Shown: in pieces, positions 34,460 through 46,970 of the stretch | Position numbering within the stretch: position 1 is the first letter of the stretch | Layout of the letters: each line of letters opens with the position of its first letter | Program-made: the position numbers and the translations under genes | Source of the DNA: Gordius sp. MW1 | Lineage: Eukaryota > Nematomorpha > Gordioida > Gordea > Gordiidae | Assembly: GCA_964036665.1 (NCBI GenBank) | Contig: OZ038529.1 | Location: 22,206,060 to 22,270,059 of the forward strand | Direction of reading: 5' to 3' | DNA length: 64,000 nt | Notes under the pieces: generated by a model | Databases searched by the model: none | Told to the model about the DNA's origin: nothing | What the model saw: only the letters and a program-made list of their open reading frames with translations

Positions 34460-35352
34460 CTTGTCTAGGTTGTTGCTAGAGTTGTTAAACTGCTAACTTG
34501 CTTCAACTCCAGACGCGAGCACGCACACTGACCTGTTTAATATGCTCGTTAGCACAATGAGGTCTCGCTGTTCGGTGCACTAGGGAGAACACTAGAATGT
34601 AATAATGCTCTAGCGGCGATTCGTAATAGCAAAATCTGTTCAAGCATTGAGCAAATTGCCCGGGCAGAAACTCGAGTAGATAGCAGATTTATTAGAAGCA
34701 ATTGCTATGAGTTTTTTGCTTATTTTATATATCATAAATAAATTAAGAACTTTGCACTCCCCCTTTTTACTATCTCCTCTCCCCGCCCCCCCCCCCCCTC
34801 CCTTTATTACTATCACTCATCCAGAAGAGGGATTTAACCCCCCCCCCCCCCTTTTATACCCTCTCCTCCTTTCTTCCTCCTTAAGAGGCCCCTCCCATTT
34901 TTTACCCTCTCCACCCTTCTGGGGGGGGGGGCGGCAAATTCCCCATTTGGGTGAGTAATATGGTCCCTAGGAGGGGGAGGGTAAAAGGGGGGAGACAATT
35001 CCCCTCTATGGCTAGTGATAGGGTAATAGGGGGGGGGGGCAGATCACGCCTCCCCCCCCCCCCTCTAGGGGAGGGAGAAGGTGGAAGAAGGGGGACAAAA
35101 AACTCTTAATTTATTTATGATATATAATAAGCCAATTTTTGAAGTTACTAACTCTAATAAATCTGCTATCTGCTCGAGTTTCTGCTCAATGCTTGAACAG
35201 ATTTTGCTGTTTCGACTTGCCGCTCGAGCATATTTATATGCTACTGTTGTGTCTAGTGCACAGAATAGAGAGAACAGATTGTGGCTAACGCGCATATTAA
35301 ACAACTCGGTGTGCGTGTCGAAGCACATAGTGAGTGTTGCTCACGCGAGCAA
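34460..35352. repeat. Diverged inverted repeat around a poly-C/poly-G-rich loop
   Basis: 34460-34756 matches the reverse complement of 35094-35352. Shared blocks include CAAAATCTGTTCAAGCATTG, AGATAGCAGATTTATTAGA and TATATATCATAAATAAATTA. The 340-bp loop is rich in homopolymers (CCCCCCCCCC, GGGGGGGGGG) and CTCC/GGGAG units. The right arm abuts gypsy 3 and may be its LTR; the left arm would then be an inverted LTR copy. Confidence 0.6.
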
Positions 35353-37720
35353 TTTAACAACTCTAATTGTTGCTATATATCGCTTATATTTGTCGCCGTA
35401 AGCAGGGGTTTTTCGTAGGAGTTTTTTAGCCCATAAGTGACAATCGTGTTTTGTTTGCCTCTTATCCACTCTTTTAACTGACTTAGCCCTGGATCGTCCA
35501 AGGTGTGTTGTCTCACCACGTCCAATGATATAAATGGATTTATAGAGTCTTCTGTTCCTCGTTCGGTTTTCTGGACAAGAAATCGCCGCGTTTTCGGATC
35601 CCTTGTGGTACTCAAACTTGGTCGTGTAACCTGATACGATGAGAGCCCACCTAGTTAGTCGTGGCGACCATTGTTCCTTGCCCTTTTTGCTTTGGTCAAG
35701 TAGCTGTCTGTGATCCGTTATAATATTAAAGCTTCGTCCTTGTACATATTCATTAAACGTTTTTTGCTCATAGACCACCGCCAGCTCTTTCACTAACGCT
35801 TAACGCTCTTGAAGCATATCCCACCACTCTCCAATCTGGAGCTCGTTGTTGCAAGATAGCCCTTAACCCTGTATTAGAATCGTCTACGACCAGGCCTGCT
35901 TCCAACTGTCCATTAAAGTATGCTAGCATGGGGGCCTTCGCAAGCGCGGATTTGATAGCGGGTGCGCAATTTTGGCGTAGTTATTAATGAACTTTGAAAA
36001 ATATGATGTTAACCCAAGAAACGATTTTATTCATTTAATTTTTCCATTGAGTTATTAGTTCGGCATTATTACTATTGATTTCAATCTTTTTGTTACTTCC
36101 TTAGCCCACAAGATTCTCTTGGTTAAGTTTGGGACGAACCCCCACTTTTGTAACGTTCTTTGTACCTTGAGTAGCCGCTAATTGTTGCTTTATCAATTTC
36201 ACCTGCAATTAATATTTGGATATCGTCGATGTATACAGCAACTCACCTCCATGCCTCCTAATATTTGATCCATTTTTTTGAAAAATAGCCGCGGCACAAT
36301 TTAAGCCGGAAGGCATACGGTTGACTTTAAATATGTCTTTGTTGGAGATCGCCAATCTGGCTTGTCTCTGGACCTAACTCGAGCTGTAAATAGGCTAGTT
36401 AGGTCCATTAACAAAACAACATACGTTATCGAGTTTATTTAACAAATCTTCTATTTTTGGTAATGGGCACAATTAGCTTTTGCGTATATTTATGGTAAAC
36501 CGGTAATCAATATATAACCGGACTCCCAACGCTTTTCGTTACGGGTAACACTGGACTGGCTCATCTTAAGAAGTCGATTGGTTCTATTACACCGTATCTG
36601 ACCCATTTATTAAGTTATTCTTCAACTTCTTTCTTCCAAGCCATCGGCACCCTTTGTGCGGGGATAAATACGGGATCTATGCCCTCTTTTAACGGAAATT
36701 CCATCCTTATTCCCTAGGCTCCTTTTGTGAATTCGTTTTGCTGGCCCCCATTGCTTCATAACGTGCTGGATTGCGGAATCGGCATCCTTCGGTCTTTTCA
36801 CGTGATTGACCGCGTATCATTCGGGCGCTGCTCTCGCATTCCAACGTATTCTTAGCCACATTTTGGGCTCGAATTTTTGGATGTAATAGATCCCGTCCAA
36901 CGGCGGTCCAGCTACATCTGCTAACAATAATGGCAGATGTTTCCCATTTGGACATCGGCTTGGACCTTGTCTAAGATCTTTATCTCTTCGTGGCCTTGTG
37001 CGTACACCGTCGGGACGGGCTCTATGTTGCGTGGGATCTCCTTCGTCCATCGTCACGCCGGAATTATCAATACGGTAGCGCCGGTATCGAAGATAAATTG
37101 GAACAACTCATTATTAATATATAAATCTACAGTTAATACATCAAAATCATGGTTTAACCTGGGAATCCTGACCGACCCAGGCCACGCTTCTCGTCTCGCC
37201 ACACCTATTTGGACACGTCATGCAAGGTGCTTAAACCCCCCCCCCCTTCAATTTATCGTCTCGGCCATTAACGCCAGGTCTCGTAAGCGGTCCCATTTGA
37301 TGTCGTTTTCTGAGAACAGCCTTGCCAGCCTCTATCGTAAAACTCTATAATGAATTGGTCCGCCATTCTGTTTTGCATTTCTTCGTTTTTAAAGTTGCAG
37401 CTGTTAGCTACTGTCTTGAGTCTTTCGCATATAGGTATATTGTCGCTTCCACCTCTTGTCGAACCTTTGAGAATTTATACTTCTTTGCCATCATACAAGA
37501 ATTCCTATGAAATAATTTTTTTAGCTGTTTCTTAGCCTTCGTATGAAATTTCTGTAAGATTTTGCGGTCTATAGTCCTCTAATATTACCTGATATGCCTT
37601 CTATCGCCGCTTTTAGATCGTCTGTCGCGTCTGTCGCAGGCTTGATCTCGCTTGGTAGAAATAGCTCAAATTGGGTTATAAATGCCTCAATATTATTATT
37701 TAGCTTGTACTTCTGCATCA
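35341..37720 (-). pseudogene. Degenerate Ty3/gypsy element 3 (gag-PR-RT-RNase H)
   Basis: On the minus strand, in native order from high to low coordinates: a gag-like region (KVRQEVEATIYLYAKDSRQ near 37400-37470), an aspartic protease with FDTGATVLII (near 37070-37105), an RT with the YIDD catalytic box (VYIDDIQ near 36220-36240) and RNase H (TFNEYVQGRSF, ITDHRQLLDQ, near 35650-35770). All are broken by frameshifts and stops. No integrase is seen. It belongs to a different lineage from gypsy 1 and 2. Confidence 0.7.
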
Positions 37721-38148
37721 CCGCCTAGGTTCCTTCTTGACGCTAATGTTACGCGCGGCAATATAATTATAAACAACGTTACGCAGGGATATAAAATCGC
37801 AAGAATGATAACCGTGTATACAGAACGAAAATATACGCTAAACCCAATTAACGGTATTTTAATTGTCATTCGAGGCATTACCACTAACATTCTACAATTC
37901 GGTAATTTCCGTATCGTCCAAGGCACTTCGCACTCCAATTACCTCTTTACAGATAATGTTAAAAATCTTTAGATATTTCATTAAAGCTCATAGTATTAAT
38001 ATAGTTGGAATTTTTCTTTCGAAAGTATTTATCTAATATCACTTAAGGTTATAAATTAAACATAACCATTACTCTATTTATTAAGTTATTGGTATCACAT
38101 GGGTAAAATACATTGGTAAATAAAATACTAAAAAAAACGCGTTAAAAT
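37721..38148. other. Gap between gypsy 3 and a LINE remnant
   Basis: The 96-residue plus-strand frame at 37682-37972 looks antisense to retroelement sequence and is not called. Nothing else is recognised. Confidence 0.35.
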
Positions 38149-38820
38149 CTAATTGGATGGCATTGATCCGTGTATGGAAATCGTGTTAGATTTGACGATT
38201 TCCATAGTGATCTTTTGCCTGATGTTGAAGAATTCCTTAGGTTCTAAAGAAGAATTCGTCATAGCTTTCCCGATTAGTTTGAGGAAAGCGAGAGCCTCTG
38301 AACCTAGGTTTCCAATAGTGGTAGCCACCACGGGGATGAAAACTGTATTGGTGAGAGTGGAATATTTTTCGGTTTTTTTCCTCTCTGTGTTGATTATAAG
38401 GTCCGGGTTAGAGTTTGAGGGGGCGAAGATGTCGAGCGTAGTAAAATCCCAAGTGAGATTTAGACCGCGGGACCAAGGTATGAGCGTTAGCCCGTCTGGT
38501 CTTTTCCCGTCGGTCGTACTTAGGCCGCAGGCTCTAGGGTATTGGGAAAACCGGCTTTTCGAAGGTACTGACCTATGATTTTGTTAATTCCCGCATGTCT
38601 GGGGTTGCGGCCTTTGCTGTACTTGCAGTGAAGAGGATGGTGTCCATTGGGTTGGACCGGCTGTTTGCACTCGCTCATATATGGGGAAACAATGTCGCAG
38701 CCGAGGCGGAGGCCTATGGCGATGCGTAACTCTTCACCAGACATATGAAGAACCAAATTCCTGCTCGGGATCGCTTCGAGCCATTCGTAACCGCTGTTAG
38801 AGGAGGCTTAATTGAAAAGG
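38149..38820 (-). pseudogene. Non-LTR-type retroelement C-terminal fragment, copy A
   Basis: Minus-strand pieces read EWLEAIPSRNL, IAIGLRLG, a Cys/His cluster (HHPLHCKYSKGRNPRH), then LTLIPW-like and WDFT-like segments. I recognise this as the C-terminal zinc-finger plus endonuclease-like region common to many animal RT-related ORFs. The frame is broken near 38480. A paralogous fragment lies at 46971-48088. Confidence 0.6.
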
Positions 38821-39149
38821 AGTTTTCCCTGGCATAGTTCGTTCGAGGAAAGCTACGGAACGTGCTATTAGGGGAAGGTCCCATTCCTTTTGAGTCACTC
38901 CAAGTGGTCGTTCGGCCGACTCGTGCTTGTCGGCATCCCACATGTAAAGAGCCTCTTGTTGTCTTTTAATAATTATTTATGTTCGAAAATTAAACTTAAA
39001 CTTTGCCTTGTATTAATGTTGAATCGTTAAAAACTTTATAAAACATATTTTTCAACATTTTAGTTTTACAAATGAGTTGTTCTTTAAGTAAATTAAGTAG
39101 AATATAAAAAGAAATGCATAGGACATATATTTGGGATGACTTGTTAATA
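38821..39149. other. Gap before Helitron
   Basis: AT-rich. No coding or repeat feature recognised. Confidence 0.3.
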
Positions 39150-39239
39150 TCTATATATATAAAAATGTAACTTCGTTTTCTTTGTTCTCTAATAACTCCT
39201 AAAGTTCTCGACCGATAGCCACGCCAGAAAGTTAAATCA

Positions 39240-39660
39240 ATGATTAATCTCATTGTTAAGCATAAGGTCTTTGGCTCTGTGCGTTGGTGGATGTACTCTG
39301 TGGAATGGCAAAGAAAGGTTTACTGCATGCCCATACACACATATGGCTATATAACTAGATCACCTCCAAAAGAAATCGACGATGTAATAAATGCTGAAAT
39401 ATCTGATCTTAAACTAGATAAAATTTACAAAATTGTTACGAAAAATATGGCACACAACCTTTGCGAATCACTCAATCCAAAATCGCCATGCATGATAGAC
39501 GGTAAATGCTAAAAGCGATATCCTCGAGGCTTTGTATGCAACACAAATACGGGCAGAGATGGATATCCTTTGTACAAAAGAAGATCAACAGAGGATGGGG
39601 GCAATGCGTCAATCATTTAATTGCGGAACGCAATCGTCGAGGTAGATAACCGCTGGAAAA
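39240..39660 (+). pseudogene. Helitron Rep-type replicase remnant
   Basis: The frame 39240-39512 ends ESLNPKSPCMIDGKC. After its stop the continuation reads KRYPRGFVCNTNTG and RDGYPLYKRR, ending near VEVDNRW. These are the conserved blocks between the Rep and helicase parts of Helitron proteins. The Rep catalytic motif is not present. Confidence 0.7.
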
Positions 39661-39939
39661 TTTATAAAGCATAATATTAACATAGGTCAAAATGCTACAA
39701 CACTATAAAAAAAACTTTAATTATTGTTTAAGATTTATGCTTACAAATTAAAAACAAAGCTTTGAATCACTGGGTATGGTATGCCTACATTAAATCGATG
39801 CTGCTGCTCCATTCCTTGTAAACTTACATCGTGAACAAAATTACAACCATGTGATCTTTTGTCTTACATGCAATCTAATGTTTCAAAGCTAACGACGCAA
39901 AAAAATGCCATTTACAATAAGATTCTGTTTGCTGTTTAT

Positions 39940-40880
39940 AAAGGTTAAGGAGAAGTATACTTCAAAGATGCTCCAGGAGGAAATGATAAAGCTTTCCTAC
40001 TGACATTGCTCCTGGCAACTATTCGTTCCCAAAATAATATTGCCGTGGCTCTAGCGTCTTACGGAATGGCTGCCACAGGGTTACCCGGTATTAAAATTGC
40101 TTTTAAACGCTCAATACAGTGAAACTTATATGTGCATCATTTCTAGAAAATATGGAATGGGTAAAGTATTACAGATATTATAGAAGTGCAAACTTATCGT
40201 TTGGGATGAATGCACAATGGTCCATGAAAAATTGCTCGAAGCTCTAATCGGTCATCATAAGATTTACGAGGAACCCTGAAACTTTTTGGTAACGCAATAT
40301 TATTGCTTGCAGGAGATTTCAGGCAAACTTTACCGGTTCTCTTACGATTCACCCAAGCGGACGAAATTAATGCCTGCCTAAAAATTCTATTTTGTTGCCT
40401 TATGTCAAAACGTTACATCTAACTACTAATATGCGTGTAATATTTCAAAATCATCCTGCAGGTGAGATATACTCCCATCTAAAAATTGGGAAGGGAACCG
40501 TGCCCGTAGATAAATGCTCAGGACGAATTTATTTTCGTATTAATTTCTGCAATTTTGTTCCGTCTAAACTGCTTTGGTTAAAAAGTGTTTCTAAATATTA
40601 AAGCCCATTATCATGATCGACGTTGCCTCGGCCAATGGGTTATTCTCGCCCCCAAGAATAAAGACGTCCATGTGCTTAACAAACTCATTCTGTCTAACAT
40701 TTAAGGCAGTCCAATTACTTACAAGTCGGTTGACACTATTGTCGTTGCTAATAACGCTGTTAATTATCCAATCGAATTTTTAAATTCGCTTGATCTGGTA
40801 GGGATATCACCTCACATTCTGCATTTGAAATTGGCATACCATTTATCATGATGCAAACTATCAGCAGCCAAAACTTTTCA
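39940..40880 (+). pseudogene. Helitron PIF1-like helicase remnant
   Basis: Pieces in several frames: FKDAPGGNDKAFLL (degraded Walker A; family GxGKT), ALASYGMAATGLPG, KLIVWDECTMVHEK (Walker B with DE), GDFRQTLPV, LHLTTNMRV and YPIEFLNSLDL. Frameshifts and stops throughout, and the Walker A Gly-Lys pair reads NDK, so it is non-functional. Confidence 0.75.
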
Positions 40881-40917
40881 ATGGTCTCGCTGTTAAACGC
40901 TTGATGTGCATGGTCAA

Positions 40918-42452
40918 CATCTCAAAATATTATCATTTTACCCCTCTTTAACACTCCGTCGGTCGGGTCTAAAATGCTAACACGGATGTTATTTGGGGTT
41001 ATAATTACCCCAAACTTTAAATAGCTATAACTTCCATATTTTATAATACAACCTTGTCAAAATTTGCAAGAATAATATTTCAACTCTTATACGTCCATTA
41101 ATATATTAATTTGGCTATTTGATCAAGTGGTTAAAGTTTTATATCTATATTTAGAACAACCCCCAAAATTTTTCCCCTGATGACTATTTTGCCTCATACC
41201 CAAAAAACTATATGATATTTTATGGTTTAATTAATAAGATCTTATAAAAGAAGGTTGAAACTATAAATGTGGAAAATTTGGTAATAATCAGCCCAAAAAC
41301 AAAAAAAATAGAGATGTTCAAACTTAGGCAATTTTTGGCCTTTAATTTTTTATAGCAAAAAAAGTTACAGTTGGTCTCAACTCATATTCTTATAAATTGA
41401 AATGTTATTAATTGCTATGCAATTTATGGGTTTTATAATTTTTTTATACAGATACATTATAAAAGATTATAATTAAGAATATGGAAAATATTTTAATGAA
41501 AAATTTTATATAAGAAATTTTATGAAGTGAGGCCATAAAAATAGTTACATATACATTATATAGTCATAAATTTGCTAAATTTCACTCTACTCTTAATTAT
41601 TTCATCTGTAATAAGTAATTTAAAACAATCAAGAGGAGTTTTGGTTGCCCATTATGGCTTTACTCCAGGTAAATGAAATACACAATTCTATTTTGTTCTA
41701 ACATTTTTATTATTTGTGCCACTTAGTATTGTCTTTCTCTTTGAAATATATCATATAATAAAAGCTTCTAAGTTATTTCCTATAAAACTAATTTTGCGAG
41801 ACATATCAATTAACTCTTCTTAATCTTAATCTCCTGTTAACTCACTCACAGATATATGACTACTCTAGTGTATGTAATCATAGAATCATCAAGAACTTGA
41901 TAAAATGTTATAAGTGTTATATTCAAATACCACCTTCAGATAAAGAACTATAAAAAAACTGCAATATTAGACTTATTAAAAAATCAAAAAATGCATAAAA
42001 AATTACACAAATAAGCACTTTGAAATACCACGAGTAAAATTTAATATGTTGAAATCAGAGTTTAAAATTTGAATATTTCAAATAAAAAGAAATTTATACA
42101 AAAAATTTCTTCACAAAAGGGTTTACAATAATAGGTTTTAATAATATATTTCAAAAAAAAATGTTGAAAATTTTTTTTTCTTTCATTTTATGGAAGGTGG
42201 GGTCGTGGAAGACCCTGGGCAGCTAAAACGCTCTCTATCTTAAAAACTATTGGATAAAAACTAGCCAAAATTTGCAGAGATATTCTAGGGTAAATTTTGT
42301 TAAGCTACTGAGAAAATGAAATTGTAATATTTACCATTTTTTTTTGTACAGCGTTTTTAAACGGCTTGGGGTCATTATTACCCCACCCGACCGACGGAGT
42401 GTTAAATCATTATTGCCCCCCTCTAATTCCCATACGGCCTACGCCTATAATT
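40918..42452 (+). mobile_element. MITE of the ATGGGCGTAGCC family split by a TTAA element
   Basis: The left half (40918-40951, ATTATCATTTTACCCCTCT) and right half (42402-42452, AAATCATTATTGCCCCCC...GGCCTACGCCTAT) make one family-type MITE once 40952-42401 and one TTAA are removed. The left terminus is missing. Confidence 0.65.
40952..42401. mobile_element. piggyBac-like non-autonomous element (TTAA target)
   Basis: 16-bp inverted ends CACTCCGTCGGTCGGG, flanked by TTAA on both sides (40948-40951, 42402-42405). Just inside each end lies a near-palindrome, GGGGTTATAATTACCCC at the left and GGGGTCATTATTACCCC at the right. This is the same design as the GGGTCAATATGACCC palindrome inside the piggyBac at 58428. 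The 1450-bp interior is AT-rich and shows no recognisable transposase. Confidence 0.75.
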
Positions 42453-43401
42453 ACACCATAAATCCGTCCCTCCTTTAACTACACTTGCAGGTCTAAGTTT
42501 ATTATATAAATTACTTTTTTCACTTTATATTTTTGAAGCCATTATCTTTATATTGGTTTTTATTATAATCAAACGTCCCCTATGACACCATCACTTGATC
42601 AAAATTTTACCAAGTATAACTATATAACTACATTTATAAATTTTTGTCTCATACATAAATATTTCGCTTTCATTATACTCTCGGAAATTAATTAATTTTG
42701 ACTCAACCTAATATAGTAAAAGCCCTCAATTAACCAAACTTAAAGGATATTTTTTGATATCTCTTCATTTTGATACTATATTAGACTATGGCATTACATT
42801 ATTAAAAACGCTTACTAAAATATTTTCCCTACATTGTCGAACTTTATTTGACTTTTACACCAGTGGTTTATAACTTTTTGTCACGCAATTATGCATATTA
42901 TCGTTATCATCCCATAAATTAACAAATACATATTAGTATTTTAAACTGTTACAAATCTATTTTATTATAAATTTAATTATGAATAAATTTGCCTTTTCCT
43001 ATAATTAAATTATACCATATTTATTCAATAATATAGCATTATTTTTTTTACATCATAAACTCTCCTATAGATAACCCAAAATTTTTTATATATGTTTTAT
43101 TATTTTGTACTAATTATTTAGCTAAGGACTAAGCCACAGCAACGCTGGGCCAGGCACAGCTAGTAGAAAAATAACAAATAAGTGACAATATTAGAGGCTA
43201 GGCTGCGAAGCAGATTATAAAAAAATACCTTCATAATAAATTTTTGCAAGCTTTGTGTTTATAAAACTAAATTTGCATGAATATTTTTTCTTTAAACATT
43301 TAATTTTGGATACACTACTGTTATTAAAATCAGTAACTAAGTTCATAAATACCTGAGCCGAGTTTTACACAAATCATCTGGTATAAAAATTCTCCCCATC
43401 T

Positions 43402-44064
<663 letters not shown>

Positions 44065-44097
44065 TTTACATTTTATATATAAAGAATGGAATTATGT

Positions 44098-44103
44098 AAT
44101 AAA
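44098..44103 (+). promoter_or_regulatory. Polyadenylation signal of RPL23
   Basis: AATAAA 34 nt after the RPL23 stop codon. Position and sequence are canonical. Confidence 0.6.
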
Positions 44104-44229
44104 TTTAAAAAAAAGAGGAATTATTCAAATTTATTTTTAATGATATTCTCTTTTAATTTCTATGCATTTTATTAAACTTGGATATTGTAGAAGTATCATG
44201 AAGCACAATTTTTTTATTGCAAAATAATA

Positions 44230-45212
44230 TATACCCTATGCGGGCTGGGCTTGGACAGACTTCTTAATAATAAAACAACGGGCCGTAATATAACTAAATG
44301 GGCTCGGGTCGGGCCTAGATAAACTTAAGGCCTGTTATAAGCCCGTGTTAAAAACAATAAGATTTAGCATAAAAGAAGGTGTTTTTATAATGCTCTGATT
44401 TATAATTATTTTATGTATATTAAATTAACAAGGAAAGTTAAATTTTATTTCCATCTTAGTTCATTAATTCATCAATATCTCAACCCGCATTATAAATGTA
44501 GATATTTATAACCTGATCCCATGGGCGTAGCTAATTTAAATGAGAGGGGGGGGGCAGTTTAGGTGGGGCAAAAAATGTTTTTTAGATCAAGAATTTCTGG
44601 ATTTGGAGGGGAGGGGGGGGAGCTGCTCACCCTTGCTACCCCATTTATACCCTCTAGCAATATTGAGTGAATTAATTTAATATTATGGAAGATTATTTTT
44701 AAAAACTCATTAACAAGTTTAAAAACAAATTTTAAAATTTATTTCTCTAAGTTACTTTTGTAAAATATCACTGTTTACCCTAAAAGGTTAAAATGGTGGA
44801 AAAGCAAAGAACAAGTAACTTTATTTAAAACTTTATAAATGGCTATATAGTTTTCTGAATGCCGACAACGGTGTAACCAGGGAACAAAAAAAAATTTCAA
44901 TAAAAAAACCCTTTAAAACTAAAAAAATTATGTTTTGCCCCCCCCCCCTACCCTAACCCAAAACCTGGCTACGCCCATGTATGCTGATATGCCACTTGTA
45001 AAAGAAATTTTTTCCCGGTGGCCTCTTAAAAGATAGAAGATCTCGTCTGATTGGGAATGATTCATTTATTATTTTTACAATATTTCTATCAACATTTTCA
45101 ACACATATATTGTTTACCATATCGGAAAAAAAAGAAAATTTTATGGGCTGGGCTTTTAAATTTTTATTATGGGCAGGCTGACTGACTTAAACAGGCCCGT
45201 TGCAGGTCTCTA
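44230..45212. mobile_element. hAT-like ends and MITE fragments downstream of RPL23
   Basis: 44230-44350 has GGGCTGGGC, GGGCCG and GGGTCGGGCC motifs, and 45140-45212 has GGGCTGGGC and ends AGGCCCGTTGCAGGTCTCTA. Both are in the style of the hAT at 52749. The flanks do not show a matching 8-bp duplication, so they may be ends of different insertions. Between them lie two degenerate ATGGGCGTAGCC-family fragments, 44521-44645 and about 44875-44978. Confidence 0.4.
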
Positions 45213-45586
45213 CTAAGGACTATCCTGTGAATAGGTTTTACGTTTTATTTTTTGATAATGTTTTATATAAAATAAAGCTAAAGAACTATAAATGTGTTAA
45301 TAAAATAAAAACAGCAAATTTGTGTTATTATGTCTGTAATAAGCATAATATAGATTGTCTGAATCAAATTTATTTGAGGTCATTGATTAAATAAACTCAT
45401 AGACAAATTTCAATCTTTGTGTAAGATCTTAACTAAAATGACCAATTTTTTTTATAACTTTTAGTGTTATGTTTTTAATATACCTTTTTGTCATTATATT
45501 CATTAAACTTATTTTAGTAAATTCTTATATGGAGTGTAGTCACTTATAAGATCTATAACCTAATAAATATCATAGACCAGAGAAGA

Positions 45587-45869
45587 GGTCTAGGCTATGT
45601 ATTATCGATTTTGAGGGATAAATAACAAAACGTAAAACGCATTTCTTAAACGTTCCATTGCATCTAACCCTAACCTAAAACGCTGACCTAAAACCCTAAC
45701 CCCAAACCTTAACCCAGTCCCTTAAAGATAATTTTGACTTGAAAGGATTATTTTTAAACAATAACACACAAATTTGAACGCGATGATTGCGCTCGGGAAT
45801 GGAACGTTTAAGAAATGAGTTTTACGTTTTGTTATTTATCACTCAAAATCGAGAATACATAGCCTGGTT
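45587..45869. mobile_element. 283-bp inverted-repeat element with 10-bp target duplication
   Basis: CCAGAGAAGA flanks the element on both sides (45577-45586, 45870-45879). The ends share about 70 bp of inverted similarity (AGGCTATGTATT inward; AAACGTAAAAC and AACGTTCCATT mirrored). The middle holds telomere-like CTAACCCTAACC and CCTAAAACCC repeats. A 9-10 bp duplication is typical of Mutator-like elements. Confidence 0.6.
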
Positions 45870-45879
45870 CCAGAGAAGA

Positions 45880-46709
45880 CTGCTACCTGGGCTGGGCAAT
45901 TTTTGTAAATTAAATTTTTAAGCAGCCACCCTTGCTTTGTATCTTTAATTGATAGGATAATATTTACTTAATAGTTCTTATCAAAAAAATTGAGAATCTA
46001 ATTAAATTTTTGGAAAATAAGATAAAATAAAAAATTATCATTTTGGGTCAGGCAGCTCTGATGATTTGTGCATGGGCTGACTTTTAAAGGTTGGTGAGCA
46101 ATTTATTGGGCATAATAACCTATAGAAAAATGACCTTTGATATATATATATATATGCAATTTATAAACAAACCAAATAAAATCTTTATTTGAATTAAAAA
46201 TTTAGAAATGGGAATATATTTTTCTAGTGAAAATTTAATGATTAAAAATTCCGGTTATAAATCAATAGAAGGTAAATGCATACCTGAGACTGAAAATTTT
46301 CTTGGTAACTCAAATGAATTTAATCATAGTTTCTTTGGCTCTAATGTGTAGAAGTGACCATAAAATTTCGTGAGAAACTTATAATATATCAAACTTTAAA
46401 TCTGACTTTATTTTAAAATTATAATCATAGGCCCTCATGGCCCTAGGTCAAAATTTTTGATTCAATAAATGGTACTTTTAATTAACTAAAGTGTAAATAA
46501 TTCTTACAAGTTCCTCATCTCATTTTTACAATTGGTCTTTAGGGTTATTGGTTTAAAAAATTTAATGATAAAAATATTTCATTCTAAATATTGGCCATCG
46601 CTATTTATATAAGGTTTCCACGTGTGTGATGGCATGGATTTTATTTCATAGATTAGTGCTACTCTAGGGCAAATAAGCTGCTAAGCAAGCATGTCCTATT
46701 GATCCAAAC
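45880..46709. other. Gap without a recognised gene
   Basis: AT-rich with a short (TA)n tract near 46140. No coding feature recognised. Confidence 0.35.
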
Positions 46710-46868
46710 ATGGGTGTAGCCAAGGGGGGGGGGGGCGCTGCCCCCCTCTAAACCCAAAAATTTGTTGAAATTTATAACAATTATGGCTAAAATTAAAAAA
46801 AATGATTATTTTGGCCCTTCCCTAAAACATTATTGCCCCCCTCTAATCCCAATCCTGGCTACGCCCAT
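46710..46868 (+). mobile_element. MITE, ATGGGCGTAGCC family
   Basis: ATGGGTGTAGCC and GGCTACGCCCAT termini, a poly-G tract, and CCTTCCCTAAAACATTATTG in the right half. Confidence 0.7.
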
Positions 46869-46970
46869 GGATCCAAGTAAGAATTAATTTTTTTTTTCCA
46901 AAGATGAAGTTAGTTTATTGATATATATCTAAACATAGTGTTAAATGATACAATTATATTTAAAAAAACA

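Larger units (their letters stand above)
39150..43164 (+). mobile_element. Helitron (Helentron-type), decayed, with nested insertions
   Basis: The 5' end is TCTATATATATAAAAATG after an A. The 3' end is GGACTAAGCCACAGCAACGC followed by CCAGGCACAGCTAGT. There is no target duplication, as expected for Helitrons. Rep and helicase relics fill 39240-40880. A MITE of the ATGGGCGTAGCC family sits after them and is itself interrupted by a TTAA-flanked element (40952-42401). Another copy of the same Helitron group lies inverted at 57193-62301. Confidence 0.75.

Noticed and set aside
34707..34958. Proline-rich 83-residue plus-strand frame
   Set aside because: It is produced by the poly-C/CTCC-rich loop of the inverted repeat.
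36817..37350. Arg-rich and other overlapping frames at 36.7-37.4 kb
   Set aside because: They are shadows of the frameshifted gypsy 3 gag-protease region; only the DTGA and neighbouring motifs are meaningful.
44230..45212. A single complete hAT element between the two GGGCC-rich ends
   Set aside because: The 8-bp flanks (AAATAATA against CTAAGGAC) do not match, so one insertion cannot be claimed.
45200..45394. 64-residue frame downstream of RPL23
   Set aside because: Starts within a hAT end and has no recognisable similarity or splice context.
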